The notes: generated by a model from the letters alone, not told the origin. DNA of 54,580 bases from CAG-303 sp034172985 (GCA_034172985.1 JAXFDY010000149.1:1-54580), one strand, 5' to 3'; shown: positions 32,241-41,964, numbered from the stretch's first letter. Program-made: numbers and translations.

Positions 32241-33845
32241 TTATTTCCCCTTGAGGATATCATCCAATGTCCGATCTAATGTCTCTTCATCCATCGGTTC
32301 ATCATCCCCCGATTCTTTATCCTCTGACTCTTCATCCTCTGATTCTTCTTCCTCTGATTCTTCTTCCATTTCCCCCTGATTACAGTAATTCTTTTTTGAT
32401 ACAATAACTGTAATTACTAATATTGCTAATAACAAGACAATGGCACATGCCAATGCCATAATCAGCATATTTCTTTTTTCAATTCTCTGCTCAAACAACT
32501 GTCTCTCTTCCGGTTGCACAATAGTATTTGCTCCTGCCTGTATCTGTCCATTTTGCTGTTCCATACCTGAATATTCATAACGAAGCATCGTTCCTTCTTT
32601 TTCGTCATAATAATACAAGTGACACTCGCCATTCCAATTCATGGCATAAACAAGATAAATATCTTCCACATCATAACTCAGTGCTTCTACATTTTGTCCG
32701 TCTATCTGTATACTGGTCAATGTATATTCGTTTCCTATACTTCCGCCAAAAGGCAGTGCAATATCTTCCGGAAAACTCATAAGCACATAAACCCTCTGAC
32801 GTATAGTGAGAGGGATGTATGGTATAAAGCTGTCATTTTCTTTATCATAAATATAAAGACCTGTTTCTCCGCTCTCATTATCTTTCAGTGAAAACAACTG
32901 TAAATTTGTGGAAAGACCCTGCAGTACCAGTACTGTATTTCCTTTGTATTCTACCTGTATGGTCTCGTATCCTTCCGGAATACTGATATCCTCCGTAATA
33001 TCTGTAATGGTATAGTTTCTGCCATCTATCGTAAGTGTAAGAGAACCTTCCTCTACAGGCTGTGTTTGCTCCTGGGCAGTTGTTTCTTCCAATGCGGTCG
33101 TTTCTTCCAATGCTGTGGTTTCTTCCGCAATCTGTTCCTTTTCTGTATATATAATGTATTTTCTTACTTCACCATTTTCCGCAGTGACAGTAACAGTTGT
33201 GGTATTGCTTCCCGGATCCATTCTTGTGCCGGACACAGCCACTGCAGCCTTTCCGTCTGACGCCGAAGCATCCAGAGATAATCTCGCTACATCTTTGGAT
33301 ATGGATAACTGATATGAAGTCACATCCGGCGAAAAGGCCGGTGTTAATGCTGCTGCTTCTGTTCGTCCATCCTCATATACCAATGCAACATTTAAGGCAG
33401 ACAGACGATTGTCCGAAGACGCAACTGCCGGTGCAGAAATAGTCACTGCACCATTTGATGCTTTAAATGTCATATTGTCACCATTCATATTAATCGGAGT
33501 GTCTAAAACATCCAATGCCAATGTACTGGTTCCAGCAGCTTTTGCAGTAAATGACACCGTATAGCTGTTTGTGGTGCTATTTACATAATCATTGTAAAAC
33601 TGCAGTGTTCCACCACCACCGCCATAAGCTCCCGATACATATTCCAAAAGATTGGGATCATATGTCATTTTCATATAGTATGCCCCTATATTTTCATTTG
33701 ATGAGAAAGTAACTGTCACATTGACCGTATCTCCCTGCGTGCAGGATTCCGAACTTACAGAAGCATTAAAATCTGCCGCTTCTGCACTTCCGGAACACAT
33801 CATAACCGCAACAAAACACATACACAGTATATAACGTATCCTCAT
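32241..33845 (-). CDS. Membrane-anchored cohesin-domain surface protein, 534 aa
   Basis: Signal peptide (residues 1-24), then a cohesin domain (about 25-140: SCTQGDTVNVTVTFSSNENIG, YYMKMTYDPNLLEYVSG, closing with a GAVTIS strand). A cadherin-like beta-sandwich follows (about 150-240, ending VTAENGEVRKYIIY), then a Thr/Glu linker with repeated LEETTA, a second beta region, a transmembrane helix (about 460-485) and an acidic cytoplasmic tail of Glu/Ser repeats. Cohesins bind dockerins; the neighbouring gene encodes a dockerin-tailed wall hydrolase. Start at 33845; the upstream ATG at 33860 contains the GGAGG ribosome site itself. Confidence 0.85.
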   Translation of the reverse strand: MRIRYILCMCFVAVMMCSGSAEAADFNASVSSESCTQGDTVNVTVTFSSNENIGAYYMKMTYDPNLLEYVSGAYGGGGGTLQFYNDYVNSTTNSYTVSFTAKAAGTSTLALDVLDTPINMNGDNMTFKASNGAVTISAPAVASSDNRLSALNVALVYEDGRTEAAALTPAFSPDVTSYQLSISKDVARLSLDASASDGKAAVAVSGTRMDPGSNTTTVTVTAENGEVRKYIIYTEKEQIAEETTALEETTALEETTAQEQTQPVEEGSLTLTIDGRNYTITDITEDISIPEGYETIQVEYKGNTVLVLQGLSTNLQLFSLKDNESGETGLYIYDKENDSFIPYIPLTIRQRVYVLMSFPEDIALPFGGSIGNEYTLTSIQIDGQNVEALSYDVEDIYLVYAMNWNGECHLYYYDEKEGTMLRYEYSGMEQQNGQIQAGANTIVQPEERQLFEQRIEKRNMLIMALACAIVLLLAILVITVIVSKKNYCNQGEMEEESEEEESEDEESEDKESGDDEPMDEETLDRTLDDILKGK

Positions 33846-33867
33846 TTCTTTTTCCTCCATAGTCAGT

Positions 33868-35955
33868 CTATTGTGTAATTTTCGCTTCCCCTAAAATATG
33901 TTTTCTTATGGTAAATGCATCTTTCAGCGTAATACCATCATTTCCTCTGTTTGCGTCAGCCGCCTTTGCATATATACCGGAAAGTTTTTCCTCTCCCATA
34001 ATTACTTTTCGTACCAGCAATGCATCTTTTAAGTTAATCTGACCGTCTCCATTCACATCTCCATATAGGATAACTGTAAACTCTTTTACAAGAGTTCCAC
34101 TCTGATTCAGGATACGGACTCTGTCCCCTGTTGCGACATTTCCTGATTTTTTATTACCGGACGCATCTGCAACCGAAACACTTCCGTTCTGTACGGTAAT
34201 ATAGGATTTTATTGTATCGGCACTCATATTTTCAGCTACACCGGTAATCACCTTTTCGCTTTCATCTGCCTTGACTGTTTGAATCTTATAACTGGTTTCC
34301 GTATTTGTATTTTCATTATTATTACTTCCACTATTACCAGAACCAGCCTTCCGGTTTACGCAAATCTTATAGGTTCGCACAGTTCCATTTTCAGCGGTGA
34401 CGTTAATTTTAATTTCATTATTTCCCACATTCAGATTATGAGTCCCTATACCGCTGATTGATGCCTTGCTATCTACTGCCCCGGCATTTATAGTGATATT
34501 TGATACAGAATTCTCTACTGTGACATCATATGTCTGTGTAAATTTATTAAATGTCGGTGTCAATGATCCTTTTGAAACACTTAAAGAACTTAGAACATTA
34601 TTTGGGCTTCCATCTTTTGTCGGTATGCTGCACACGGATGACGGCATATTTTTGAACACCGGAATCTTAAATACAATTGAAATGCTCTTTTTCATATCAT
34701 CCGTATAGCCATTGGAAGCTGTTAATCCCTCGTTCCTTGCTGCAATAATATGAGTCATATACTGATGTGTGTATGGAGTTCCCACAAAATCGAATTTCTT
34801 ATAATAAATCGTATCCTGACCAATATTAATATAATTTTTTCCAAGGAGCTTAGCTCCACCTACAATTGACTTATACCTTGTATTCCATGGTCTAAGCGAG
34901 AAACTGTCTGATGTTTTTGCATAAATCAGTCCATTGATAACAGCTGAATTTCCACCACTGGCATAGGCTCCCCAGTTATAGTAATTATAATAGCCTCTAT
35001 ATCCATCTACCGTACCTGAAATGCTATTTGATGTCCCCTTGGTTCCCTGCTCCTGTATAATGCTGGAAGCCAGACAGAACGGACTTACTCCTGAGATAGA
35101 AGCAGCCTCCATAATCGCCTGGGCATAGGTCATGGTTCCTCCTGCATTATCATTTGGAATACTGTTATTTGCCAGAAAAGTACCTGCAATCATACTATTC
35201 AGACCTGAAATCGTCTGGCAGGATGATTGATACGATAAAAGCTCAAATTGAAAAATATACTTTTCATCCAGAAAATTTCTTGGGTCCATGGCATATGCTA
35301 CCAGTTCTTTTGATGCTGCTGCCCAGCTGCCTCCATCAAATCCATACCACTTTCCGGTATCCCAGTTATATGCATCTGTGGCAGTAGACTTCCATGATGA
35401 AATAGAACTCATGGCAATCAGACTTCTTCCCGTAACCGATTCATTTTCCACGGCTTCCTCCCAATCATAGTCTAAATGATCAGCAACAAATACCCAGTTT
35501 GGATATTTTGCATGGAGCTTACGCAATCCATCCTTATAACTCTCCGGGAATCCCTGACTTGTAAGATATGCTTCGAAGTCGCCATCCTGCTCATAATCAA
35601 TATCTGTCTCTACATATACATAATTGCTGTGGACATATCCCTGAAGAGATACCCCTCCATAAGAGAAGGACACCAGATACCATTTCGCTCCATCGGAAGC
35701 ATATTTTTCATCCAGAATAGTCAGAGATGTTCCATTCGTAAGTTTTACATTACTTCCCCCACTTGTCAGTTTTGCATAACTTGTTCCGGGGCCGGTGCGC
35801 ACATTCAACGCATCATCTACCTGTACAATTCCCTTTTTCTGTTCATATGCATATGCCGTTTTTGGAACAAAATACGCAAAAAGACCAGCTATTATTGATA
35901 TAATCAAAGTATAACAAATAATATTGGTCTTTATGTCTTTTCCCTTGTATTTCAT
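33868..35955 (-). CDS. Secreted SH3b-glucosaminidase with C-terminal dockerin, 695 aa
   Basis: Signal peptide ending near TAYAYEQ; a bacterial SH3 domain (about 45-115, VDDALNVRTGPGTSYAKL); a GH73-type N-acetylglucosaminidase domain (about 140-440, catalytic Glu likely in SSIIQEQG); a cadherin-like beta-sandwich (about 465-550, ending VTAENGTVRTYKICV); a linker; a small pre-dockerin beta module; and a type I dockerin. The first calcium loop is canonical (DVNGDGQINLKD); the second (DANRGNDGITLKD) has one extra residue. It should cut peptidoglycan while held by the cohesin protein encoded 22 nt downstream. Start at 35955 behind GGAG. Confidence 0.88.
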   Translation of the reverse strand: MKYKGKDIKTNIICYTLIISIIAGLFAYFVPKTAYAYEQKKGIVQVDDALNVRTGPGTSYAKLTSGGSNVKLTNGTSLTILDEKYASDGAKWYLVSFSYGGVSLQGYVHSNYVYVETDIDYEQDGDFEAYLTSQGFPESYKDGLRKLHAKYPNWVFVADHLDYDWEEAVENESVTGRSLIAMSSISSWKSTATDAYNWDTGKWYGFDGGSWAAASKELVAYAMDPRNFLDEKYIFQFELLSYQSSCQTISGLNSMIAGTFLANNSIPNDNAGGTMTYAQAIMEAASISGVSPFCLASSIIQEQGTKGTSNSISGTVDGYRGYYNYYNWGAYASGGNSAVINGLIYAKTSDSFSLRPWNTRYKSIVGGAKLLGKNYINIGQDTIYYKKFDFVGTPYTHQYMTHIIAARNEGLTASNGYTDDMKKSISIVFKIPVFKNMPSSVCSIPTKDGSPNNVLSSLSVSKGSLTPTFNKFTQTYDVTVENSVSNITINAGAVDSKASISGIGTHNLNVGNNEIKINVTAENGTVRTYKICVNRKAGSGNSGSNNNENTNTETSYKIQTVKADESEKVITGVAENMSADTIKSYITVQNGSVSVADASGNKKSGNVATGDRVRILNQSGTLVKEFTVILYGDVNGDGQINLKDALLVRKVIMGEEKLSGIYAKAADANRGNDGITLKDAFTIRKHILGEAKITQ

Positions 35956-35986
35956 ATTAATCTCCACACGTTCTTTTGGTTCATAG

Positions 35987-36007
35987 GGCTGCCCCAAAGG
36001 GGCAGCC
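35987..36007. other. GC-rich stem-loop after purD
   Basis: GGCTGCCCC and GGGGCAGCC pair over 9 bp around AAA, 5 nt past the purD stop codon on the minus strand. There is no U-run, so it may be a processing or protection hairpin, or a weak terminator. Confidence 0.55.
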
Positions 36008-36011
36008 ATAT

Positions 36012-37283
36012 TTATGCTTCATCTATTGCCTTGCCGATATCATTTCGCATATATTTATTTTCAAATTCAATCAGCTTTGTAGCCTCATATGCATTGGCCC
36101 TTGCCTTTTTCAGATCTTCACCCTTTGCTACTACTCCAAGGACTCTTCCGCCGTTTGTCACGATATCATTGCCTTCAAATCTGGTACCCGCATGGAATAC
36201 ATAATATCCGTCTTTGTCGCTGAAATTTTCAAATCCTGTGATTTTGAATCCTTTCTCATAATGTTCCGGATAACCATCGGAAGCCAGTACTACACAGACA
36301 GCAGCATTATCTTCAAACTGAAGATCAATCTGTTCCAATGTACCGTCGATACATGCCTCAAACACTTCCACGATATCATTTTTCATTCTCGGAAGAACAA
36401 CCTGAGTCTCAGGATCACCAAATCTTGCATTGTATTCCAAAACCTTAGGGCCGTCCTCTGTAAGCATCAGACCAAAGAATATAATTCCTTTGAAAACTCT
36501 TCCCTCTGCAGCCATGGCATCTACTGTTTTCTGATAAATCTGTTCCTTACAGAACTGATCTACCTCTTCTGTATAAAACGGGCTAGGTGAAAATGTACCC
36601 ATACCACCGGTATTTAATCCCTGATCTCCATCCTTTGCTCTCTTATGATCCTGTGCTGATGTCATAATCTTAATGGTCTTGCCATCTACAAAAGAAAGTA
36701 CTGATACTTCCCTTCCTGTCATAAATTCTTCTACAACAATTTTATCACCGGCACTGCCAAACTGCTTATCCAGCATAAGAGTTTTGACGCCTTCCTGGGC
36801 TTCCTCTTTCGTGTTACAGATCAGAACACCTTTTCCAAGTGCCAATCCATCAGCCTTTAAAACAATCGGATATTTCGATGTTTCAAGATAAGCTAAAGCT
36901 TCCTCCGGAGTATTGAATGTCTCATATCCCGCTGTCGGAATATTGTATTTTTTCATCAAATCCTTTGAAAATGCTTTTGATCCTTCCAAAATAGCAGCAT
37001 TTTTTCTTGGTCCGAACACCCGAAGTCCCGCTTCTTCAAAAGCATCAACTACACCACCCACAAGTGGATCGTCCATACCAATCACAGTCAGATCAACTTC
37101 CTTTTCTTTTGCGAATGCTACTAATTTATCAAACTCCATTGCTCCGATATTTACACATTCAGCCACTTCACTGATACCTGCATTACCCGGTGCACAATAA
37201 ATTTTATCAACCTTTGGGCTCTGTGCTACTTTCCATGCAATGGCATGTTCGCGTCCACCGCCACCTACGATTAAAACTTTCAT
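36012..37283 (-). CDS. purD: Phosphoribosylamine-glycine ligase, 423 aa
   Basis: ATP-grasp enzyme with MKVLIVGGGGREHAIAWKVAQSP at the start, the ATP-binding region LKADGLALGKGV, and EYNARFGDPETQ. It makes GAR from phosphoribosylamine and glycine. The start is ATG at 37283: the ribosome site GGAGG lies in the last codons of purN and the ATG overlaps the purN stop (ATGA). Last gene of purE-purM-purN-purD. Confidence 0.95.
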   Translation of the reverse strand: MKVLIVGGGGREHAIAWKVAQSPKVDKIYCAPGNAGISEVAECVNIGAMEFDKLVAFAKEKEVDLTVIGMDDPLVGGVVDAFEEAGLRVFGPRKNAAILEGSKAFSKDLMKKYNIPTAGYETFNTPEEALAYLETSKYPIVLKADGLALGKGVLICNTKEEAQEGVKTLMLDKQFGSAGDKIVVEEFMTGREVSVLSFVDGKTIKIMTSAQDHKRAKDGDQGLNTGGMGTFSPSPFYTEEVDQFCKEQIYQKTVDAMAAEGRVFKGIIFFGLMLTEDGPKVLEYNARFGDPETQVVLPRMKNDIVEVFEACIDGTLEQIDLQFEDNAAVCVVLASDGYPEHYEKGFKITGFENFSDKDGYYVFHAGTRFEGNDIVTNGGRVLGVVAKGEDLKKARANAYEATKLIEFENKYMRNDIGKAIDEA

Positions 37284-37912
37284 TTGCAACCTCCTAAATA
37301 AACTTTCCCATCTCTCACTTCAACTCTGCCATTTGCAATATAATCAATTGCTTTCGGCATAATAACCCACTCTGCCTGTTCCATGACTCTGCGCTGAAGG
37401 ACTTCAGGAGTATCATCCTCCCTCACTTCCACAGGCTGTTGGAAAATGATCGGTCCTGTGTCTGTACCTGCATCTACAAAATGACAAGTTGCACCGGTAA
37501 CCTTTACACCTCTCTCCAATGCTTTTTCATGTACTTTCAGTCCATAATAGCCTGTTCCACAAAAAGCAGGTATCAGAGACGGATGAATATTGATTATCTT
37601 ATTCGGATATTTTTCTATTAATGCTTCCGGAAGAACTACAAGACAACCTGCTAAAACAATCAAATCAAGCTGATAACTGTCAATCTGTCTGATCAGCTCC
37701 TGATTAAATAATTCCCTTGTTTCAAAATCCTTCGGAGAAATACAAACTGCATCGATGCCTGCTGCCGCAGCTCTCTCCAGTGCATAAGCTTTTTTATTAT
37801 TGCTGATAACGACTGCTATCTCCGTATTTGTAATCTTCCCATCTGCAATTCCATCAATAATGGCCTGGAGATTCGTTCCTCCTCCTGATACCATCACTCC
37901 GATTCTTAGCAT
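37280..37912 (-). CDS. purN: Phosphoribosylglycinamide formyltransferase, folate type, 210 aa
   Basis: GAR transformylase with RIGVMVSGGGTNLQAIIDG, the catalytic region KIINIHPSLIPAF (Asn, His) and GATCHFVDAGTDTGPII (Asp). It uses 10-formyl-THF. It overlaps purM upstream by 7 bp and purD downstream by 4 bp, so translation is coupled. Confidence 0.95.
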   Translation of the reverse strand: MLRIGVMVSGGGTNLQAIIDGIADGKITNTEIAVVISNNKKAYALERAAAAGIDAVCISPKDFETRELFNQELIRQIDSYQLDLIVLAGCLVVLPEALIEKYPNKIINIHPSLIPAFCGTGYYGLKVHEKALERGVKVTGATCHFVDAGTDTGPIIFQQPVEVREDDTPEVLQRRVMEQAEWVIMPKAIDYIANGRVEVRDGKVYLGGCK

Positions 37913-38931
37913 AATGTAACTCCCTTTTCACCTGCTTCTACATTTCCGATCACATAGCATGTTTCACCGGAATTTTTCAAAGCTTCCATCGTCTTATCTA
38001 CATCTGAAGGATCTACTGCAAGTACCATACCAATTCCCATATTGAATGTATTGTACATCATCTGTTCTTCAATATCACCATCGATGGAAAGCATTTTAAA
38101 GATAGCAGGGACTTCATAACTGTCTTTGCGGACTACTGCTCTTACACCATCATGAAGCATTCTAGGAATATTCTCATAGAATCCGCCACCTGTAATATGG
38201 CTGCATCCCTTGATTTTTACACCAGCATTTTTCACAGCTCTCAATGCTTTTACATAAATCTTTGTCGGAACAATCAATGCTTCTCCCAATGTTGTACCCA
38301 GAGAATCATAAAATGTATTTAATGCTTCTTCTGTCATCTTAAATACGTTTCTCACCAGGGAAAAACCATTGCTGTGAACACCGCTGGATGCAATACCGAT
38401 CAGAGCATCTCCCGGCTTAATATCTGCTCCTGTAATCAGATCCTTTTTATCCACAACACCAACAGCAAAACCTGCAATATCATATTCATCTACAGGATAA
38501 AATCCAGGCATTTCAGCAGTTTCTCCACCAACTAATGCTGCACCTGCCTGCAGACATCCTTCGGCAACACCGCTGACGATTGTTGCGATTTTCTCCGGTT
38601 CGTTTTTGCCACATGCAATGTAATCAAGGAAGAATAACGGTTCACCACCTGCACATGCAACATCGTTTACGCACATAGCAACGCATTCAATACCTACGGT
38701 ATTGTGCTTATTTAACAGAAAAGCAAGCTTGAGCTTTGTTCCTACACCATCTGTACCTGATAATAATACAGGCTCTTCCATATCCTTGAATTTGCTCATA
38801 TCAAAAGCACCTGAGAATCCTCCGATTCCGCCTAACACTTCTGAACGCATTGTTCTCTTCACATGCTCTTTCATCAGTTCAACTGACTTATATCCTGCTT
38901 CAATATCAACACCGGCTTTTTTGTAATCCAT
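37906..38931 (-). CDS. purM: Phosphoribosylformylglycinamidine cyclo-ligase, 341 aa
   Basis: AIR synthetase: LLSGTDGVGTKLKLAF, CVAMCVNDVACAGGEPLFFLDY, and GGGFYENIPRML. It closes the imidazole ring of FGAM using ATP, acting directly after PurL. Full-length; ends inside the purN start. Confidence 0.96.
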   Translation of the reverse strand: MDYKKAGVDIEAGYKSVELMKEHVKRTMRSEVLGGIGGFSGAFDMSKFKDMEEPVLLSGTDGVGTKLKLAFLLNKHNTVGIECVAMCVNDVACAGGEPLFFLDYIACGKNEPEKIATIVSGVAEGCLQAGAALVGGETAEMPGFYPVDEYDIAGFAVGVVDKKDLITGADIKPGDALIGIASSGVHSNGFSLVRNVFKMTEEALNTFYDSLGTTLGEALIVPTKIYVKALRAVKNAGVKIKGCSHITGGGFYENIPRMLHDGVRAVVRKDSYEVPAIFKMLSIDGDIEEQMMYNTFNMGIGMVLAVDPSDVDKTMEALKNSGETCYVIGNVEAGEKGVTLC

Positions 38932-38964
38932 AATTAAGTCCTCATCTTTCTATGATTTAAATGA

Positions 38965-39471
38965 TTATTTTGTATAATTCTTATGACCAACTGCTTCCAG
39001 TTTTTCCTTTTTTGCCACAACGCCTTCCTTCATTTTCTCTGAATAAGCTTTTAATTTACATAAAAGCTCTTCATCTGAAGTGGCAAGAATCTTTGCAGCA
39101 AGTAATCCTGCGTTCAGTCCACCGTTAATTGCTACTGTCGCCACTGGAATTCCTCCCGGCATCTGCACGATAGAATAAAGAGAATCAACGCCGCCAAGTG
39201 CTTTTGTGTGAATTGGTACACCGATTACCGGCATAGGGAATAATGCTGCACACATTCCAGGAAGATGTGCTGCTCCGCCTGCGCCCGCAATAATCACTTT
39301 CATTCCTTTTGATTCCGCTGATTTTGCATAATCAAAGAATATATCCGGCATTCTGTGTGCTGAAATGATTGTCATTTCATAATCTACACCCAATTCTTCT
39401 AATACATCAGCAGCTTTTCCCATAATTTCAAGATCAGAATCACTGCCCATTACAATACCAACTTTAGCCAT
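38965..39471 (-). CDS. purE: N5-carboxyaminoimidazole ribonucleotide mutase, 168 aa
   Basis: Class I PurE: VGIVMGSDSDLEIM, ISAHRMPDIFFDYA, and IAGAGGAAHLPGMCA. It moves the carboxyl group of N5-CAIR to form CAIR, so a PurK is expected elsewhere; none is in this window. First gene of the four-gene pur operon. GGAG lies 9 nt before the start and the promoter is at 39534-39562. The short leader leaves no room for a purine riboswitch. Confidence 0.95.
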   Translation of the reverse strand: MAKVGIVMGSDSDLEIMGKAADVLEELGVDYEMTIISAHRMPDIFFDYAKSAESKGMKVIIAGAGGAAHLPGMCAALFPMPVIGVPIHTKALGGVDSLYSIVQMPGGIPVATVAINGGLNAGLLAAKILATSDEELLCKLKAYSEKMKEGVVAKKEKLEAVGHKNYTK

Positions 39472-39533
39472 GTTTTTTGTCTCCTTTTACGCATTCTAAA
39501 ATTTAAGCATTCTGCTAAAAAATATTACACTTT

Positions 39534-39562
39534 ATTGTACTTCATATCATTTTGCAAGTCAA
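39534..39562 (-). promoter_or_regulatory. Promoter of purE-purM-purN-purD
   Basis: On the minus strand TTGACT (39562-39557), a 17-nt spacer and TACAAT (39539-39534), each one base from consensus. Leader of about 55 nt. Confidence 0.78.
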
Positions 39563-39572
39563 TGATTTTATC

Positions 39573-41603
39573 TTATTTTTCGGTAAAAGCCTCATTCAAA
39601 GCTTCCGTTCCAGCAAGAACAAACCGCCCGTTTTGAATGATCGGTATCGTCTGACCATCTCTCCTCACAGCAGTGATTTCTCCTATCTCATCATACGGAA
39701 TCGTAATATCGGTATGACAGCCAAAATATGCTTTAGAAGGATCTTCTTTTCTGCTTATGGTGATTTCATTATCCTTGGCAACGATTTCTTTTCCATCCGG
39801 GTTGTAAGTTTTCTCATCTTCCTCATAGCTATAGCAGGTATCTCCTACCGCGAAATGAGGACCCATTTTCTCCACAATCAGAATTGGCATTTTATACACA
39901 ATATCATACTTATTTGCCATCACATACGCTGTAGTATTTGTTCCGATTGCAAACTCTCCAATCGGCAGTTTTTCATGAAAATGAAGAAGATTTTCTTTTA
40001 TATATTTCTGATTTTCCTCTTCTGTCTCAAAATTATCGCAGGTATAAGTTTCCGTCTGTCCATCTTTAAAATAAAGTTTCAGATTTTTATATTTCAATCC
40101 GTTCAGATATACTTCACTGACATTGAGAACGCCTTCTGTTCCTGTGAGTACCGGAGATGTAAATACTTCCCCAAGCGGAATATTTACATCCGCAAGACAA
40201 TTTTCAAAATTCGTCTCTCTCTCCGGATGCTCCAGAGCATGAAGTTTTACCCGGATATCAGTCTCATTTCCCTGCTGTCCTTTTACCAGAACATACTCAG
40301 CCTGATCCAGAGCAGCTATGATTTTCTCCTGTACTGGTCCATAAATGGTCTGATCCAGATTATTGATTTTTACAGTTTCATTAAAGATTTCCTCATAATG
40401 CTCTCCTATTTCAGCTACCGGATATGCAATAATAGTGAAACTTCTCTCTTCCCCTTTAATATACTGGTAATAAATCTGCACATACTCTGTATTATAACGC
40501 ACATTCAGTTTCTGCTGCTTCTCTGTCAGGGTCACTGCTTCTTTCTTGTTCTCCGGCACAAACGGTTTTTCACCAAAAGTCTCAATAACTGCCGGTCCCG
40601 CCATCAATGCTGCTTTTTCCTTCCGATCCTCAAAAGCATTTCTCACCACTTCCAGTTTCCGGTTTACAATCGCCTTATCAAGATAAAGTCCCTGATCGTT
40701 TCTATGGTCATAAATATACTGTCTGTTTGCAGGAGTAGAAGTGACGCCATTTGTGCGGATGACTGTGTGCAATCCCATAAGCTCAAACTGTTTTACAGCT
40801 GCTCTTACCATGCGTTCCATGCCTACTGCATAGCGTACCTCCACCGTTCCTTTTTTAGACAAATCCTTTTTTGCCAGTTCAAATCCTTTGCGATATCCTT
40901 CCGTATATGTGCGGGCCATGGCATCTATTTTTTCCTGTGAAAATGACTGCAAAAGCGCCGCCATACGTTTTTCATTCTCCGTAATATTTAACCCGTACTG
41001 ATAAAGATATCTCTCATCCTGAAGATCAGCCTCCATGACGATGTGACGATACACAGAATATTCTTCCTCTAACATTTCCTGAATGGAATAATTAAGAAAA
41101 ACCTCCGAATAATCATGTTCAAACCAATACACAGCCTCTTTCATTAATTCTCCAATATTTTCTCCTGCCTCGAATATATTGTAGATTTCAATGAATAATT
41201 CTGCATAAATCACCAGCTCATTCATTCTCTGAAGCATGGCAGCTGTGATACATTTTCGTAATGATGCAGCAAGATAACATAAGTATCTGCCATATTCCCC
41301 GCCCAATAATTCCACAGCATATTCCGGATTTAACCAGCTATGGTTATAATCATGTCGCAATTCTCCGTATATTACTTCATTCTTATCTTCCAGTTCCTTT
41401 AAAGAAAATTGATCATAATCGCCATATTGAACCTGCTCATAAAGATTCATGACAGACAAAAGAAATTCTGCTTCCCTGACAAAAAAGCCGCGATACGGTT
41501 CTTCCACGCTTGTCTCATGCACCATCTGTCTGATTCTTTCATATGCCAGTTCGTATCTTTCACTTACTTCTATGTTTTCCTTTAAATATGCCATTCTATT
41601 CAT
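39573..41603 (-). CDS. Peptidase family M29 aminopeptidase with long N-terminal extension, 676 aa
   Basis: The C-terminal half (about residues 295-676) matches M29 metallo-aminopeptidases: NIPLGEVFTSP, LPIGEFAIGTN, EKMGPHFAVGDTCYSYEED and HTDITIPYDEI supply the Glu, His, Tyr and Asp ligands of the two-metal centre. Typical M29 enzymes are about 370-410 residues; here some 290 extra, mostly helical residues precede the catalytic part. This extension is rich in Tyr and Glu and unrecognised. Start at 41603 behind AAGGAG. The frame is open to 41684, overlapping the next gene in another frame. Confidence 0.82.
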   Translation of the reverse strand: MNRMAYLKENIEVSERYELAYERIRQMVHETSVEEPYRGFFVREAEFLLSVMNLYEQVQYGDYDQFSLKELEDKNEVIYGELRHDYNHSWLNPEYAVELLGGEYGRYLCYLAASLRKCITAAMLQRMNELVIYAELFIEIYNIFEAGENIGELMKEAVYWFEHDYSEVFLNYSIQEMLEEEYSVYRHIVMEADLQDERYLYQYGLNITENEKRMAALLQSFSQEKIDAMARTYTEGYRKGFELAKKDLSKKGTVEVRYAVGMERMVRAAVKQFELMGLHTVIRTNGVTSTPANRQYIYDHRNDQGLYLDKAIVNRKLEVVRNAFEDRKEKAALMAGPAVIETFGEKPFVPENKKEAVTLTEKQQKLNVRYNTEYVQIYYQYIKGEERSFTIIAYPVAEIGEHYEEIFNETVKINNLDQTIYGPVQEKIIAALDQAEYVLVKGQQGNETDIRVKLHALEHPERETNFENCLADVNIPLGEVFTSPVLTGTEGVLNVSEVYLNGLKYKNLKLYFKDGQTETYTCDNFETEEENQKYIKENLLHFHEKLPIGEFAIGTNTTAYVMANKYDIVYKMPILIVEKMGPHFAVGDTCYSYEEDEKTYNPDGKEIVAKDNEITISRKEDPSKAYFGCHTDITIPYDEIGEITAVRRDGQTIPIIQNGRFVLAGTEALNEAFTEK

Positions 41604-41614
41604 GCGAGTCTCCT

Positions 41615-41935
41615 TTATATTCCTATCATTATCATTATCAAAACCCAAAACCATATGACAGCATTTCCTACCGAACCAATCCATGAAAAGGTATGAAAAA
41701 CATTTTCATCCTTCAAACTGTTTAAGCCAAGTACCAATCCTGCAGTGGCTGCAAAAAAACTACCTGTTCCCATAACTCCTACGATCATTCCGCCATTGCC
41801 GTGGGCCTTAAAAGACAGATAGATTCCATACACAATCATTACCGCTGAAACAAGAAATAAAGCTGTAGACCCCATACCTCTTCTGGACACTTTTTTATCT
41901 GTAAATTTGTAATGTTTTCTCTTAAATACGCTCAC
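41615..41935 (-). CDS. DUF6142-like small membrane protein, 106 aa
   Basis: Basic N-terminus MSVFKRKHYKFTDKKVSRRG, then three hydrophobic segments (about 23-42, 49-70, 80-105), as in the DUF6142 family. GTG start at 41935 with GGAGG 6 nt upstream. Function unknown. It ends 11 nt before the M29 peptidase start, so the two are probably co-expressed. Confidence 0.72.
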   Translation of the reverse strand: MSVFKRKHYKFTDKKVSRRGMGSTALFLVSAVMIVYGIYLSFKAHGNGGMIVGVMGTGSFFAATAGLVLGLNSLKDENVFHTFSWIGSVGNAVIWFWVLIMIMIGI

Positions 41936-41964
41936 AGATTTCCTCCATTCCGTTAAAACTAATT

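Noticed and set aside
39472..39533. Purine riboswitch before purE
   Set aside because: The leader predicted from the promoter is only about 55 nt and shows no aptamer-like stems.
39552..40940. Plus-strand open frame of 462 codons
   Set aside because: Antisense to the M29 peptidase, which has clear catalytic motifs. The product is a low-complexity Phe/Ile/Ser-rich string typical of the reverse strand of AT-rich genes.
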